Shown: positions 1-8,537, counted from the first letter of the stretch. The stretch: DNA of 64,000 nucleotides from Microcoleus sp. bin38.metabat.b11b12b14.051 (GCF_013299165.1 NZ_JAAFKD010000004.1:248001-312000); one strand, 5' to 3'. Numbers and translations: made by a program. The notes: generated by a model from the letters alone, not told the origin.

Positions 1-8
1 GTAAAACA

Positions 9-719
9 ATGACTAAACTTTATCCGCAGTTACTCCAATTATTTAGATACCGCAATAAAGTGATTTGGGCTTATCAACAAAGCCGCCAACTTAAGTCTGA
101 CCTCAAGGATGCTTCGCGGAAGATTCAAGAGATTGTCAAACAACTCCCAGAACAAGTTAATGCTGCTAAAGTTGATTTGAAACAATTGCAGCAAAATTTG
201 GTGAATTGCTTGACTATTTTCTCGATTTATGCTAACTATATTAGTCGATTAGAAGAACAAGAAAATACCATTAAAACTAATCTCAACAACTATAATAAAC
301 GGCTAGAAACCATAGCCGAGAGAATGAAAAAAAATCAAAACGAGTTGAAATTTTTGGCGACTTTCAGCGATTTTGCTGAGGAAAAGTATGTGATGCAGGT
401 GAAGGCGGATAATAGAAGTTTGAGTGCGGGATTGCGGTTGTTGGAAAATGCCATAGAAACTGTGGAGGGGATTATCGAGATTGAGAGTGCTAAAGCCGAT
501 CGCACTTTAAACTTTACCATAGGTACAGTCGGCGTGGGAATTGGCACCAGCGGAGTCGCCGCCAGCATCTACGCCAGCCAAATCAACAGCCCCGAAAGCC
601 CGAAAAATCCCCTGTCGGCGCATCAAGTTTTTGGATTGAGTGTGTTTCTGGGCATTTTAGCAGGTTTAGTCAGTGCGGGTTTATTAACATTCCTTGACAG
701 AAAGCGGAAAGCGAAATGA
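9..719 (+). CDS. coiled-coil protein with two C-terminal membrane segments
   Basis: I do not recognise this 236-residue protein. The first 150 residues are charged and glutamine-rich with heptad-like spacing, which suggests a long coiled coil. Two hydrophobic segments follow, near residues 168-188 (glycine-rich) and 207-228, with a basic RKRKAK tail at the C-terminus, so it is probably anchored in a membrane with the coiled coil on one side. Only eight bases precede the ATG in this window, the frame is open to the edge, and no ribosome binding site is visible. The true start may therefore lie outside and this may be the end of a longer gene. Confidence 0.55.
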   Translation: MTKLYPQLLQLFRYRNKVIWAYQQSRQLKSDLKDASRKIQEIVKQLPEQVNAAKVDLKQLQQNLVNCLTIFSIYANYISRLEEQENTIKTNLNNYNKRLETIAERMKKNQNELKFLATFSDFAEEKYVMQVKADNRSLSAGLRLLENAIETVEGIIEIESAKADRTLNFTIGTVGVGIGTSGVAASIYASQINSPESPKNPLSAHQVFGLSVFLGILAGLVSAGLLTFLDRKRKAK

Positions 720-738
720 ACACTTCTGAGGATTTCGG

Positions 739-1380
739 TTAGTTAGCAGGCTTGACATCTTCCCACCAAAGCTGGACATAGGGCCACATTAATTTCTCGT
801 CATCTAGTTTGACTGTCACTTCATAGCGATCGATATTAGTGAGTTCGCCAGTTTTACCATTAAACTGCAATTGTTTGGGATCGTCGGTGTGAATTTCTAC
901 CTTTTGATTCAACAGCGGTAGCATCTGCTTAGAAGAACCCTGAAACGGATTTTTGCCTCTGAGCACATAGCCACCAATGAAAGATAAGTACATTACAGCT
1001 AGGAAAAATACTGTACATAAACCCACAATTAATAGTGTTTTTTGTTGAGAAAAATTGGTGTAAACGCTCGCAATTCCTACGATTGTAGTTCCGAAGAATA
1101 ACAAACTTGGTAGGTATAAACCATCTCCCAGAAACTCGCTACAAAAAAACATCAGGGGTATCTGAAAACCAAATAATGCAGCTACCCAACTCCACCCAGT
1201 TAATAATGATTCAGATAATAGCCAATTCATTCCTACCGTAAGGCCGAGCGCAATTGCTATCGCCCAAATTGGTGCTGCATAAGTGTACTGTCTGAAGGGA
1301 AGAACTACAAAAAAGAATGTAGCATAAACAAAACCTGCAATAGCTAAGGCCAATCCACTAATTATTTCGTTCCAGCTCAA
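739..1380 (-). CDS. multi-pass membrane protein of unknown function
   Basis: This is a 213-residue protein if translation starts at the TTG at 1380, which sits just behind a purine-rich AGAGGGAGAGGAG stretch. The open frame extends to 1479, but that would overlap the end of the upstream PIN-domain gene by 83 bases. About five hydrophobic segments occupy the first two thirds. The C-terminal third is soluble and looks like a small beta-rich domain (EVTVKLDDEKLMWPYVQLWWEDV). The gene follows the PIN-domain gene on the same strand with a 16-base gap, so the two may be cotranscribed. No family is recognised. Confidence 0.6.
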   Translation of the reverse strand: MSWNEIISGLALAIAGFVYATFFFVVLPFRQYTYAAPIWAIAIALGLTVGMNWLLSESLLTGWSWVAALFGFQIPLMFFCSEFLGDGLYLPSLLFFGTTIVGIASVYTNFSQQKTLLIVGLCTVFFLAVMYLSFIGGYVLRGKNPFQGSSKQMLPLLNQKVEIHTDDPKQLQFNGKTGELTNIDRYEVTVKLDDEKLMWPYVQLWWEDVKPAN

Positions 1381-1396
1381 CTCCTCTCCCTCTCTC

Positions 1397-2344
1397 TTAT
1401 TTAGGATCGATCGACTTAACGAATTGTTGCACTGGCTGCGGCAATGCCGGCACAAAAGTCTTTCTAAAACCCTTAACATCGAACACGCGCCACAAAATAC
1501 CCACCGCTACTGTCAAGAAAAATAAAGCTCCTACAAAATTGATCGCTCCCGACACAAAACCGCCGCCCCTTTTTGGCGGTGGAGTAACGTGTTTCATGCG
1601 ATAGACAGCCGGCTGATAATCTCTGGGTTCTTCCCTCTTCGACGGCGTTTTGGGGCGCGAACTCGCACGGGGGCTGCCGCTCAAACTGGTGTGATTAGTT
1701 TTAGTAAAACTGCTGGGCGACTTCAACTCAGAAGTGCCACGCGCCGCCGTTAACTTGCTAGTAGAAGTCCCTGTTTTGCCAACAGCAGCATCCTGAATTC
1801 TGCTGTTAGAGCGTTGGTTCGATTTGCGATCGGCGAGGGCACGCATCAAATTTTGCAATTGCTGAGTCGCCGCCGGCGGGCGTTCGGCTTTCCGCGCCCA
1901 ATTTAACAGCATCGCCCCAGTAATCCCGCAGAGGTTCGCCGCCCCCACAGAAGCCAGCCGCTTCAGCAGAGGCTGGCTGTTCGACACAAAAATCACCAAT
2001 GCTTCGGGATGTTCATGAGCCAAACCGTAAACGCATTGAGCCGTCGCCACTACGAGCATGGCTTGCTTGCTTTGATTTTTAATTGAAGGTTCCAGAGCGC
2101 GGTGCGTCTCTTGAGCGTCAGTTACAATCCAGCCGCTGTTGCCAAAAAAGCGCATAAACTCCCTAGCGACTTGCTCGATCGCTGGTTCCACGGCTTTTTC
2201 GGTGAGACGATCTATTTCGTCATACACTACTTCCGGGATATAGCAACTTCCCACTTTGGCATATTCTTGCCACACTTGGGTTCTGCCAGCAATCAAAACA
2301 TCTGCATCAAAAGTTACCAATACAGGAGGAAGTTGATTAGCCAT
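1397..2344 (-). CDS. PIN-domain protein with C-terminal membrane anchor
   Basis: The N-terminal 150 residues look like a PIN (VapC-type) ribonuclease domain: an early acidic strand TFDADVLIAG, a conserved acidic helix YDEIDRLTEKA, and a late strand ALVIFVSNSQPLLKRL where the family usually carries further acidic metal ligands. Here the late strand has Asn/Ser, so activity is uncertain. A long Ser/Thr/Pro/Arg-rich linker (about residues 165-255) follows, then a hydrophobic segment near 268-285 and a short tail. No antitoxin-like gene lies next to it, which argues against an ordinary toxin-antitoxin pair. The start at 2344 is the first ATG and is preceded by a weak purine-rich site. Confidence 0.7.
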   Translation of the reverse strand: MANQLPPVLVTFDADVLIAGRTQVWQEYAKVGSCYIPEVVYDEIDRLTEKAVEPAIEQVAREFMRFFGNSGWIVTDAQETHRALEPSIKNQSKQAMLVVATAQCVYGLAHEHPEALVIFVSNSQPLLKRLASVGAANLCGITGAMLLNWARKAERPPAATQQLQNLMRALADRKSNQRSNSRIQDAAVGKTGTSTSKLTAARGTSELKSPSSFTKTNHTSLSGSPRASSRPKTPSKREEPRDYQPAVYRMKHVTPPPKRGGGFVSGAINFVGALFFLTVAVGILWRVFDVKGFRKTFVPALPQPVQQFVKSIDPK

Positions 2345-2696
2345 GAATTTATCCTAGATGCTTAGATACTTAATTTTCACTCGATCGCTCAAGTTTAAAC
2401 AAATTTTGGGTATGAAAAAAATCGACTTTTGGTAATAGATAAATAACCAAGGGCGGGGAGTTGAATAGGAAATTAGTAGTGATGAACCCGATCGCCCTTT
2501 CATTCGCCCGCGCGATCGCCCAATTCCTTTATTTTACTCATTTAGTGCAACTCCACAGCCGATCGCATCAAGCAGCGCGCCTGCTATCTCTTTTGAGTTA
2601 CCCCCAAAATCATGCGAGTGCCGGCTCGTGCTTCCAGCCCCTATTCCGTAACTCATTCCCGAGCCGCCACCGCAAAATCGCCCCTCTACAACGGTA
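2345..2696. other. intergenic region, no gene seen
   Basis: About 350 bases between the divergent ends of the PIN-domain gene and the S2P-like gene. It contains several GCGATC (HIP1-like) words. Short open frames here lack a ribosome binding site and coding character. I see no clear terminator. Confidence 0.4.
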
Positions 2697-4334
2697 TTAA
2701 TTCCCGATTCCCAGACGCCCCGCCAAAGCCGGAGTCAAAGGTAAAAGTGCAGCCACCATCAAGAACAAAGCTAGCAAACCCAAAGCAGCGCGAGCGTCGT
2801 CTGGCTCAGTCAGCTCATTGAGGCTCGGTCGCTCCAGATTCCGCTGTACAATTAAAATCACGATCGCCCAATAGAGAGCCGCCTGATTAACTAAAGAAGC
2901 GATCGCCAGCACCACAAACGTCGCCAAAGTAGCGCGGCTGGCCGTTTTCCGACCGTAAATTGCTTGTACGATTCTACCTCCATCCAACTGTCCGGCAGGC
3001 ATCAAATTAATCGCCGTGATTACCAAGCCCAACCAACCGATAACTACCAGCGGGTGAACGTCAACAATCGGCTGCTGCAATGCCGAACCCAAAATTACTT
3101 TTGCCAAAGTTCCCACTAAAATCGAGCCCTTAAAAAATTCTGCCGGAATTTGAAACAAACTTCCGGGCTTCGATAGCACCAAACCGACTACCAGCATTAG
3201 CAGAGAAACTGTTCCCCCGGCGGCTGGCCCAGCAAAAGCGATATCAAACAAAACTTTACGGTTGGGGAGCAGCGATTCAAAACGATCGATCGCTCCAAAA
3301 GAACCTATCTGCCAAGTCGGTATAAAAAACGGCCAACTCAAACCAACATTGTACTTATTTGCCAGCACTCGGCGAGCAATGGCACCAGACCCTAAAACCG
3401 CCCAAATTCCTGCCACAATCGGCATAACTTCTAGATATCTAGCTGGCGAGTTAAAGAAATCGAAACCTAGCAGCAAGCCCGCTGTTTCCAAGCTGGTAGC
3501 AATTGTTGCCAGCAGCAGCACGACTGCCAGGATTTTTTGAGATAGGTTAGTTCGTTGCGGGTCGTTGGTGCTGGGCAAAATAATTACTACGGGCTTATCC
3601 TCCTGATTTTCTACTAAAAATAGGCGGTAGCGATCGTTTAATTTTTCTTGCAAACTTGCCGTCAAGCGCGAATGTACTTGTTCTGGGTCTCCCCGGAGAT
3701 TGCCTTTCAAGATTACCCCATCTTGATAAGGAATCGTTTCTGTGGCAAAGAAAGTATCGATACCAAAGATCCCTTTAATTGCCTTGAGGTCTTCTACTGG
3801 AACCGGAATTATTTCTAACTCATTATTACCAGGACGCGATGTGATGATCTTAATGTTATCTTTAGCTGGTGGCTGCTGCGGGTCAGGAGCAGAAAAATCA
3901 TTGGTTTGGGAATTCTTCAACTGGGCAGGATCGGGGCGCGAGTCGATCGCGGGCGCATCCGACAAGGCCTTGCGTAACTGTCTGCCCAGATAAATGTACA
4001 ATCCGGTGGATGCCACCAACAGCAACAATATCGCTACTAGATTGAGGTAAATCCCGGCGGCGGACAAAGCAAAGAACAGCAGCCAGGGAATCATCAGCGC
4101 CACTGACTGCAACCAAGCCAAAATTCCTTGTTTCCCTTGACCTCTGGCGCGATAAAATCCCCAACCCAGAATTCCTAGAGCCAGCAATAGGAGTGCCGCG
4201 GTTGCCGAATTGGGCGATGCAGCTATCGGCGTTCCGGTTGCTTGCGCCAATACCAGCTTGAATCGGTCGATCGCGCTGCGGTCGAGTAATAGCATTAAAT
4301 TTTGCGGATTATGAAATAGAGTTGCTGGGAACAT
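2697..4334 (-). CDS. site-2 protease (M50/EGY-like) homologue lacking the HExxH zinc motif
   Basis: This 545-residue membrane protein has the layout of cyanobacterial and chloroplast EGY-type intramembrane metalloproteases: N-terminal membrane segments, a soluble insert (about 150-265), then a core of membrane helices. The block LSWPFFIPTWQIGSFGAI (332-349), the GPAAGG segment (369-374) and the second metal-ligand motif LMPAGQLDGGR (444-454) are all present. At the position of HExxH, about residues 317-321, the sequence reads GAIAR, so both histidines and the glutamate are missing. By family knowledge the protein should be proteolytically inactive, like plant EGY3. It may act as a chaperone or regulator, which is inference. 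A start at the Met codon 13 codons downstream is also possible. Confidence 0.8.
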   Translation of the reverse strand: MFPATLFHNPQNLMLLLDRSAIDRFKLVLAQATGTPIAASPNSATAALLLLALGILGWGFYRARGQGKQGILAWLQSVALMIPWLLFFALSAAGIYLNLVAILLLLVASTGLYIYLGRQLRKALSDAPAIDSRPDPAQLKNSQTNDFSAPDPQQPPAKDNIKIITSRPGNNELEIIPVPVEDLKAIKGIFGIDTFFATETIPYQDGVILKGNLRGDPEQVHSRLTASLQEKLNDRYRLFLVENQEDKPVVIILPSTNDPQRTNLSQKILAVVLLLATIATSLETAGLLLGFDFFNSPARYLEVMPIVAGIWAVLGSGAIARRVLANKYNVGLSWPFFIPTWQIGSFGAIDRFESLLPNRKVLFDIAFAGPAAGGTVSLLMLVVGLVLSKPGSLFQIPAEFFKGSILVGTLAKVILGSALQQPIVDVHPLVVIGWLGLVITAINLMPAGQLDGGRIVQAIYGRKTASRATLATFVVLAIASLVNQAALYWAIVILIVQRNLERPSLNELTEPDDARAALGLLALFLMVAALLPLTPALAGRLGIGN

Positions 4335-4602
4335 TATCCAAACCTGTCCGAAACTAGCCCGATCACTAAGGATAACCCCTCAGGGCTACTCGGCCCACAA
4401 CCTGCTGCTGCGATTTCAATTTTTGGGCAAGCTGCTATTGACACAACTGATTTTTTATGATATGGCAGTTTTGACCAACCTCAACTCAGATCGATCGTCC
4501 GGGAGCATGAAGATTGGCCGACGAAACTAATGCACAACAAATTAGGTTTCAGCCGTGGTGTCGCCAACGGTAGAAAACGGCTCAAAGCGTTGATGCTATT
4601 AG
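4335..4602. other. chromosomal flank left of the element
   Basis: This is the stretch between the S2P-like gene and the left attachment core. It shows no gene. In the ancestral chromosome it would have continued directly into the tRNA-Arg gene now found at 22850-22923. Confidence 0.5.
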
Positions 4603-4633
4603 GTTTATCTAATGGGTACGGCAGGACTTGAAC
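4603..4633 (+). repeat. attL core (attachment site 1)
   Basis: A 31-base core that repeats exactly at 13658, 22713 and 22840. Its right part, from 4614, is the complement of the 3' end of the tRNA-Arg gene (acceptor 3' strand and T-arm). The sequence left of 4603 differs from that left of the other three copies, which marks this as the chromosome/element junction. Confidence 0.92.
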
Positions 4634-4735
4634 TTGTGGTTTGCTCTAGAATTACGAATTTTGGTCATTCTAGCCATTTTTATCCCACTCTGAAAGTCCT
4701 ATTTTTGATTTGAGCGAACGCTGAGCGACTTACTA

Positions 4736-4766
4736 TAGGCTGAGTACATCAGTTCAACTCAGTCTA
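4736..4766. promoter_or_regulatory. inverted repeat upstream of int, possible integrase arm or operator site
   Basis: TAGGCTGAGT (4736-4745) and ACTCAGTCTA (4757-4766) form a 10-base inverted repeat with one mismatch, 20 bases before the integrase start. Related words occur at the other end of the element: ACTCAGCCAC at 13563 and AGTCAGCCTA at 13628. Their presence on both sides of the core suggests arm-type recombinase sites, but an integrase operator is equally possible. Confidence 0.45.
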
Positions 4767-4785
4767 TTAGAGTAGGGAGCGAAAG

Positions 4786-6219
4786 ATGAGCGAAAAATCT
4801 AATCCACTCACAGCAAGTACCACCGCAGACTACCTTATTGGCTACGAGCGGGTTCTGGACTATTTCAAACAAGCACAAAAAGAGTGCCCCAACGGCATAG
4901 GGCTAAAAAGAGACAGGAAAGCTAGCGGTGGTTACATAACGCTGCAATTCAAGTTGGGTGACAAGCGGGTTAACAAAACCTGCGGGTGTTATCTGACGAT
5001 GCAAGGTATTACTGATGCTCTGCGAAAAGCTCATCTAGTTGCTAGCGCTTTACAATCATTCTCTAGCGAGAGTCGGTTTTTAGCCTGGTATGATGATGTT
5101 ATTTTAGACAAAAACGTCATCAAAAATGATTTGATAACGTTTGGTGAGGCGATAACAAAAGTAGACAAAGAATACTGGGAGGGACGTACTAAACGCCGTC
5201 AACAACGTGACAGAAGTAATATTAGTCAGCAACGTACTTGGGGTGCGGTTTACGGTGACTACTATAAGCTGTTGCCACAATATACAGTCGTAAACCTAAC
5301 AGATGTTCTGTCCGTAGTTAAGGGTAAAAAACAAGGGACTAAGTGCTTTAAGAATTGTTTGGGTGCAATGAAAAAGTTAGCTGAGACTATTGGCGATACT
5401 GAGTTGTTATGTAGACTCAAAGAAATTGACGGCACACAAACAGAATTTCGAGAAGACCTTCAAACCTTATCAGTCGATGATTTCTTGAAGCTTCGCAATC
5501 AGGTTCTCAGTGTTTCGAGTGACAAGCGATACCATCTGGAATCACGCAAGCGGTGGCTGTGGGTGTTTTCGATGCAGATGGTGTATGGTTTTCGGGTTCA
5601 TGAAGTCTTTGCTATTCAGAACATCGATAAACCTTTCAAAACAAAGGATGGTGTTGTTATTCCGGCACTGATTGAGCCTAATAATATAAAAATGATTGCC
5701 GTAGTCGGTGATAAGACATTACTAAATACGACAACCAAGACTGGCTACCGACTGTGTGTGCCGATGCTCCCCCCTACTCATTCTGACTTGATAGAATGTT
5801 TGGAACTCAAGTCAGGTATCTTGCCCGATATTAGAACATCATCAAACAATCCAAAGACAATTAGTGGGATATATAGTGACCGCGCACAAACTATCTTAAG
5901 AAGATGGGACAAAGGTTTTACTCAAACGCACGCTTTACGTCACTTAGCGAATCTCAATGGTCAAATGGCGGGGATGTCTCAGGAGACAAGAGCTAAGAGC
6001 TTAGGGCATTCAACACAGATGAATGAAGGCATCTATAAAAAACGAGCCAATACTCAGACAACGATTGATTTATTAACTCAGTCTACGAAGGAAGCTATCC
6101 CTTTAGGTAGCGCTATTGAGGTGCTTAAACAGTTAGGGAGTGACTTTAAAAATGTCAAATTGCTAGCCGCCATTTACGGGATTGCGCCCGATGAAGTGAT
6201 GGAGCTACTCACCGAATAA
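4786..6219 (+). CDS. tyrosine recombinase / integrase (copy A)
   Basis: A 477-residue site-specific recombinase, presumed to integrate and excise the element at the tRNA-Arg core. The catalytic set of the tyrosine recombinase family is complete: Arg270 in GFRVHEV, a likely beta-hairpin Lys318 (TTKTGYR), His382 and Arg385 in HALRH, His408 in SLGHS and the nucleophile Tyr417 in EGIYKK. The first 110 residues may be an arm-binding domain, followed by a helical core-binding region (about 115-230). The C-terminal 50 residues after the tyrosine are longer than in minimal integrases and may be a small helical extension. The ATG is preceded by GTAGGGAGCG. It is the first gene inside attL and points into the element, the usual layout for tRNA-targeting integrases. 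Confidence 0.95.
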   Translation: MSEKSNPLTASTTADYLIGYERVLDYFKQAQKECPNGIGLKRDRKASGGYITLQFKLGDKRVNKTCGCYLTMQGITDALRKAHLVASALQSFSSESRFLAWYDDVILDKNVIKNDLITFGEAITKVDKEYWEGRTKRRQQRDRSNISQQRTWGAVYGDYYKLLPQYTVVNLTDVLSVVKGKKQGTKCFKNCLGAMKKLAETIGDTELLCRLKEIDGTQTEFREDLQTLSVDDFLKLRNQVLSVSSDKRYHLESRKRWLWVFSMQMVYGFRVHEVFAIQNIDKPFKTKDGVVIPALIEPNNIKMIAVVGDKTLLNTTTKTGYRLCVPMLPPTHSDLIECLELKSGILPDIRTSSNNPKTISGIYSDRAQTILRRWDKGFTQTHALRHLANLNGQMAGMSQETRAKSLGHSTQMNEGIYKKRANTQTTIDLLTQSTKEAIPLGSAIEVLKQLGSDFKNVKLLAAIYGIAPDEVMELLTE

Positions 6220-6293
6220 TTTGAAACGAAACTTTACAATCCCTGTGTTGACAGATGGCTCTAAAGCTGCAATCGTGAGTAACTAAGGAAGAT

Positions 6294-6377
6294 TTGATAC
6301 GCGCGGTTAACCCGGTGCTGAAACACCAGATTAACTACGACTTCCCCAAACCGTTCTATTACAACGTTTGGAGCTAA
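6294..6377 (+). CDS. 27-residue open frame or gene remnant between int and bro (copy A)
   Basis: A TTG behind AAGGAAGA opens a 27-codon frame reading MIRAVNPVLKHQIN, then YDFPKPFYYNVWS. The amino-acid mix (buried aromatics, a proline loop) looks like the end of a folded protein rather than random sequence, so this may be the tail of a deleted gene or a true small protein. The frame is closed upstream by a stop just before the GGAAGA. I cannot assign a function. Confidence 0.3.
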   Translation: MIRAVNPVLKHQINYDFPKPFYYNVWS

Positions 6378-6453
6378 AAAATTATGACATTTTTAGACGA
6401 TTGTCTTGACGGACGATCGCAACTCTTCATTATTGAGTTTGCGAGGTTCTGTC

Positions 6454-7338
6454 ATGACTGAACTATCAATTTTTGATTTCGAGGGGCAAGAAATCAGGGT
6501 ATTCGGTTCGGCCGATACCCCTGAGTGGGTTGTCGCTGACGTGGGTGCTGTCTTAGGAATTAGCCAAAGCACGCTGTCAGAACGTGTGAGCAAGATGCCT
6601 GAAAATTGGAAGGGTATCGGTTTGACCGATACCCTTGGAGGTCAGCAACAAATGCTCACCGTGGCGGAACCAGGTTTGTACGAACTCATTTTCCGATCAG
6701 ACAAGCCAGCAGCCCAACGGTTCCGAATTTGGATGTTTGAGGAAGTGCTACCCAGCATCCGCCGGACAGGAAGCTATTCTCATTCCACTGAACAGGTTTT
6801 TGACCCCCAATTATCTCAGTTCATAGAGCTTGCACAGAGCCAAGTTGATGTCATCAACGAACAGCAAAAAATGCTGGCAGAACAGCAAAAAATGCTGGCA
6901 ACAGCCCTAGCTAGCCTCGGTAAGACCAAAGCAAAGGACAAGAAGCAGCCCAAGTGGACACCGCGCAGCACCAGTCATTTGATGGAATTTGTCCGTGAAG
7001 TCGGTTTGGAACCTCAGCCTGACGGTCAGGTTTACGTTTCTGACCTCTGGCAACAGTTGCGCGACTGGTACATCAAGACTGGTGTGCTGAAGGTTGAAAC
7101 TGTGAAGGGCAAAGAGAAATTAACTTGGCGGGACTTACCAAACAAACGGGACAACCCTGTTAAAGCTATTAACCAGTTGTCCCGAAGGTTATGTGAGCTT
7201 TTCCCTAAACTTCAAAGACGACGACATACGGGACACGATACCGGGCATGACGGTAAGTTGCGACTTGGATGTAGCTACCTAATTGGCATTGGATACGCGC
7301 AAGATTCCGCACTGTCTGGAGACGATAGCCATGACTGA
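6454..7338 (+). CDS. BRO-N domain protein with primase-like C-terminal domain (copy A)
   Basis: This is a 294-residue protein from the ATG at 6454, which has GAGG eight bases upstream; an in-frame TTG at 6406 is less likely. Residues 1-104 are a BRO-N (phage antirepressor) domain: FEGQEIRVF, WVVADVGAVLGIS, and the AEPGLYELIFRSDKPAAQRFR hallmark (here split over residues 71-91). A short coiled segment with the doubled NEQQKMLAEQQKML motif follows (about 134-150). The last 110 residues (about 174-282) match the C-terminus of this element's own primase: SDLWQQLRDWY versus AKDLWEELREWY, and RDNPVKAINQL in both. The protein probably binds DNA and may antagonise a repressor or compete with the primase. 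Its stop overlaps the next start by eight bases. Confidence 0.85.
   Translation: MTELSIFDFEGQEIRVFGSADTPEWVVADVGAVLGISQSTLSERVSKMPENWKGIGLTDTLGGQQQMLTVAEPGLYELIFRSDKPAAQRFRIWMFEEVLPSIRRTGSYSHSTEQVFDPQLSQFIELAQSQVDVINEQQKMLAEQQKMLATALASLGKTKAKDKKQPKWTPRSTSHLMEFVREVGLEPQPDGQVYVSDLWQQLRDWYIKTGVLKVETVKGKEKLTWRDLPNKRDNPVKAINQLSRRLCELFPKLQRRRHTGHDTGHDGKLRLGCSYLIGIGYAQDSALSGDDSHD
6611..6635. repeat. perfect hairpin inside bro (copy A)
   Basis: AGGGTATCGG and CCGATACCCT pair around a TTTGA loop, and one further A-T pair flanks each side. A near-copy of the same stem, with one bulged T and a TTCG loop, lies 115 bases upstream at 6497-6519. Both are within coding sequence. Confidence 0.6.
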
Positions 7339-7753
7339 ACCCATAGTGAACCGCCGTCGCATTGATAAACTCAGGGCGATCGCTTTTGAATACGGTCTCA
7401 CCAACGAAGACGCCAAAGATTTTGGGAAGCTTTCTAAAACTGCCACTTGGGAAGTGCTGCTAGAAGTCAATCGCATTGTTTACATCGCTGACACTACTGT
7501 AGACACGTGTATACATACTGTCTACATACCGCTAGACAACGCCCTAGATAACAAGGCTGAACCGCTTGACACAGTGGATAGCTGGACTGCTACCAACTTT
7601 TTAGAATGGGTTGACCTTTCCCAACTGATTGCCATCATGCTCGCATCGGCGGGGGTGTTTGTGCTGGCAATGTCTATGTGGCGACAAATCAACCCACTGA
7701 ATTTATTACCTTCTCCAGTCCGCATCAACATTCAAATTGGAGCATCAAAGTAA
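7331..7753 (+). CDS. small membrane protein with N-terminal helical domain (copy A)
   Basis: This is a 140-residue protein from the ATG at 7331, which overlaps the bro stop by eight bases, so translation is probably coupled. The first 45 residues (RRRIDKLRAIAFEYGL onward) are helical and basic. One strong hydrophobic segment lies near residues 98-118 (LIAIMLASAGVFVLAMSMW). The middle of the gene contains four TGTNNACA sites at 7477-7526, so the encoded IVYIADTTVDTCIHTVYIP stretch may be shaped by DNA-level selection. Family unknown. Confidence 0.65.
   Translation: MTEPIVNRRRIDKLRAIAFEYGLTNEDAKDFGKLSKTATWEVLLEVNRIVYIADTTVDTCIHTVYIPLDNALDNKAEPLDTVDSWTATNFLEWVDLSQLIAIMLASAGVFVLAMSMWRQINPLNLLPSPVRINIQIGASK
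7477..7526. promoter_or_regulatory. TGTNNACA array 1 (copy A)
   Basis: Four 8-base sites of the form TGTNNACA start at 7477 (TGTTTACA), 7498 (TGTAGACA), 7508 (TGTATACA) and 7519 (TGTCTACA). The steps are 21, 10 and 11 bases, which puts them on one face of the helix. The same motif family recurs at the primase start and around the RHH gene. It is likely a binding array for an element-encoded regulator. Confidence 0.6.
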
Positions 7754-8271
7754 TGGGATTAATGAAGCAACTATTCGGCGGCACTCAGTCCGCCGATTCG
7801 TCCACGGGTGGCGGTTTAGTCCACGATGGCAGTCACTCAATAGACAAGTCAAAAGTGCTGTCAGCCACTGACGCAAGTGTTATCTGTCCACAAAACCCCG
7901 GCAACTTTTCCAGCATCCGTAGTGCTCCAGTCGTGCCAGCCCCGCGCTACTTCACAGAGGAAGAAGCTGATGGATTGAAGGACTTAGCAAAAGAAAAAAC
8001 AGACGGTGCAAGGCAAGCTAAACGCGCCTATGAAGCGCTAGGGAAGATTGAAGCAGCCGATGCCAAAGTCCACAAACATCACCGCAAGTATGAGGGTGTT
8101 GTCGCCGACAACGAACTGGTAAAAAAGCGCGCCGATGGCAGACTCGGTAAACACTTGCACTCACAACGCCCTGCTTACGCCCGTTTGGGGATGAGTCTTG
8201 ACCAAGCTGCGAGTAATGCCGATACCCGTATTGGTGAAATCAGAGCGAAATTGCAGGGGGCGAAACGATGA
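7753..8271 (+). CDS. helical basic protein of unknown function (copy A)
   Basis: A 172-residue protein whose ATG overlaps the preceding stop in a TAATG arrangement. The N-terminal 70 residues are Ser/Gly-rich and probably disordered (FGGTQSADSSTGGGLVHDG). From PRYFTEEEADGLKDLAKEK onward the sequence is charged and helical, with a basic patch KVHKHHRKYEG. No signal peptide or membrane segment is seen. The gene overlaps the next by four bases (ATGA), so it belongs to the same tight operon. Family unknown. Confidence 0.65.
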   Translation: MGLMKQLFGGTQSADSSTGGGLVHDGSHSIDKSKVLSATDASVICPQNPGNFSSIRSAPVVPAPRYFTEEEADGLKDLAKEKTDGARQAKRAYEALGKIEAADAKVHKHHRKYEGVVADNELVKKRADGRLGKHLHSQRPAYARLGMSLDQAASNADTRIGEIRAKLQGAKR

Positions 8272-8537
8272 CAAAAGCGATCGCCATTATCAATGACTTT
8301 TTGGTGCTTGCGATTGCGTCCAGCTTTCTCTGCTGGATAGCGTCGCTGCATCCTCAAGCTTTAGCTTTAGTCCGAGCCGTGTACATAATTTTTGCTTTAC
8401 TGTGGATGCTCAGTTGGGTGCTTGACGATTGGTTGGTGGCACGCCTAAAAATCAACGCAATCACTTTACAGGGTGTTTTGGTTCTAGGTTTGGCTGCATC
8501 TGTCGTTGGCTTGGGGGTGATGTTGTGTCGATCCTAA
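8268..8537 (+). CDS. small three-helix membrane protein (copy A)
   Basis: An 89-residue, almost entirely hydrophobic protein with three predicted membrane segments, near residues 8-27, 32-50 and 64-86. The start overlaps the previous stop as ATGA. The size and operon position recall small membrane proteins of plasmids and integrative elements (entry exclusion, spread or pore subunits), but no such family is recognised, so this is only a suggestion. Confidence 0.65.
   Translation: MTKAIAIINDFLVLAIASSFLCWIASLHPQALALVRAVYIIFALLWMLSWVLDDWLVARLKINAITLQGVLVLGLAASVVGLGVMLCRS

Noticed and set aside
6406..6453. Upstream TTG start for the BRO protein
   Set aside because: The ATG at 6454 has a GAGG site at proper spacing and begins directly at the BRO-N domain; the extra 16 residues look unrelated.
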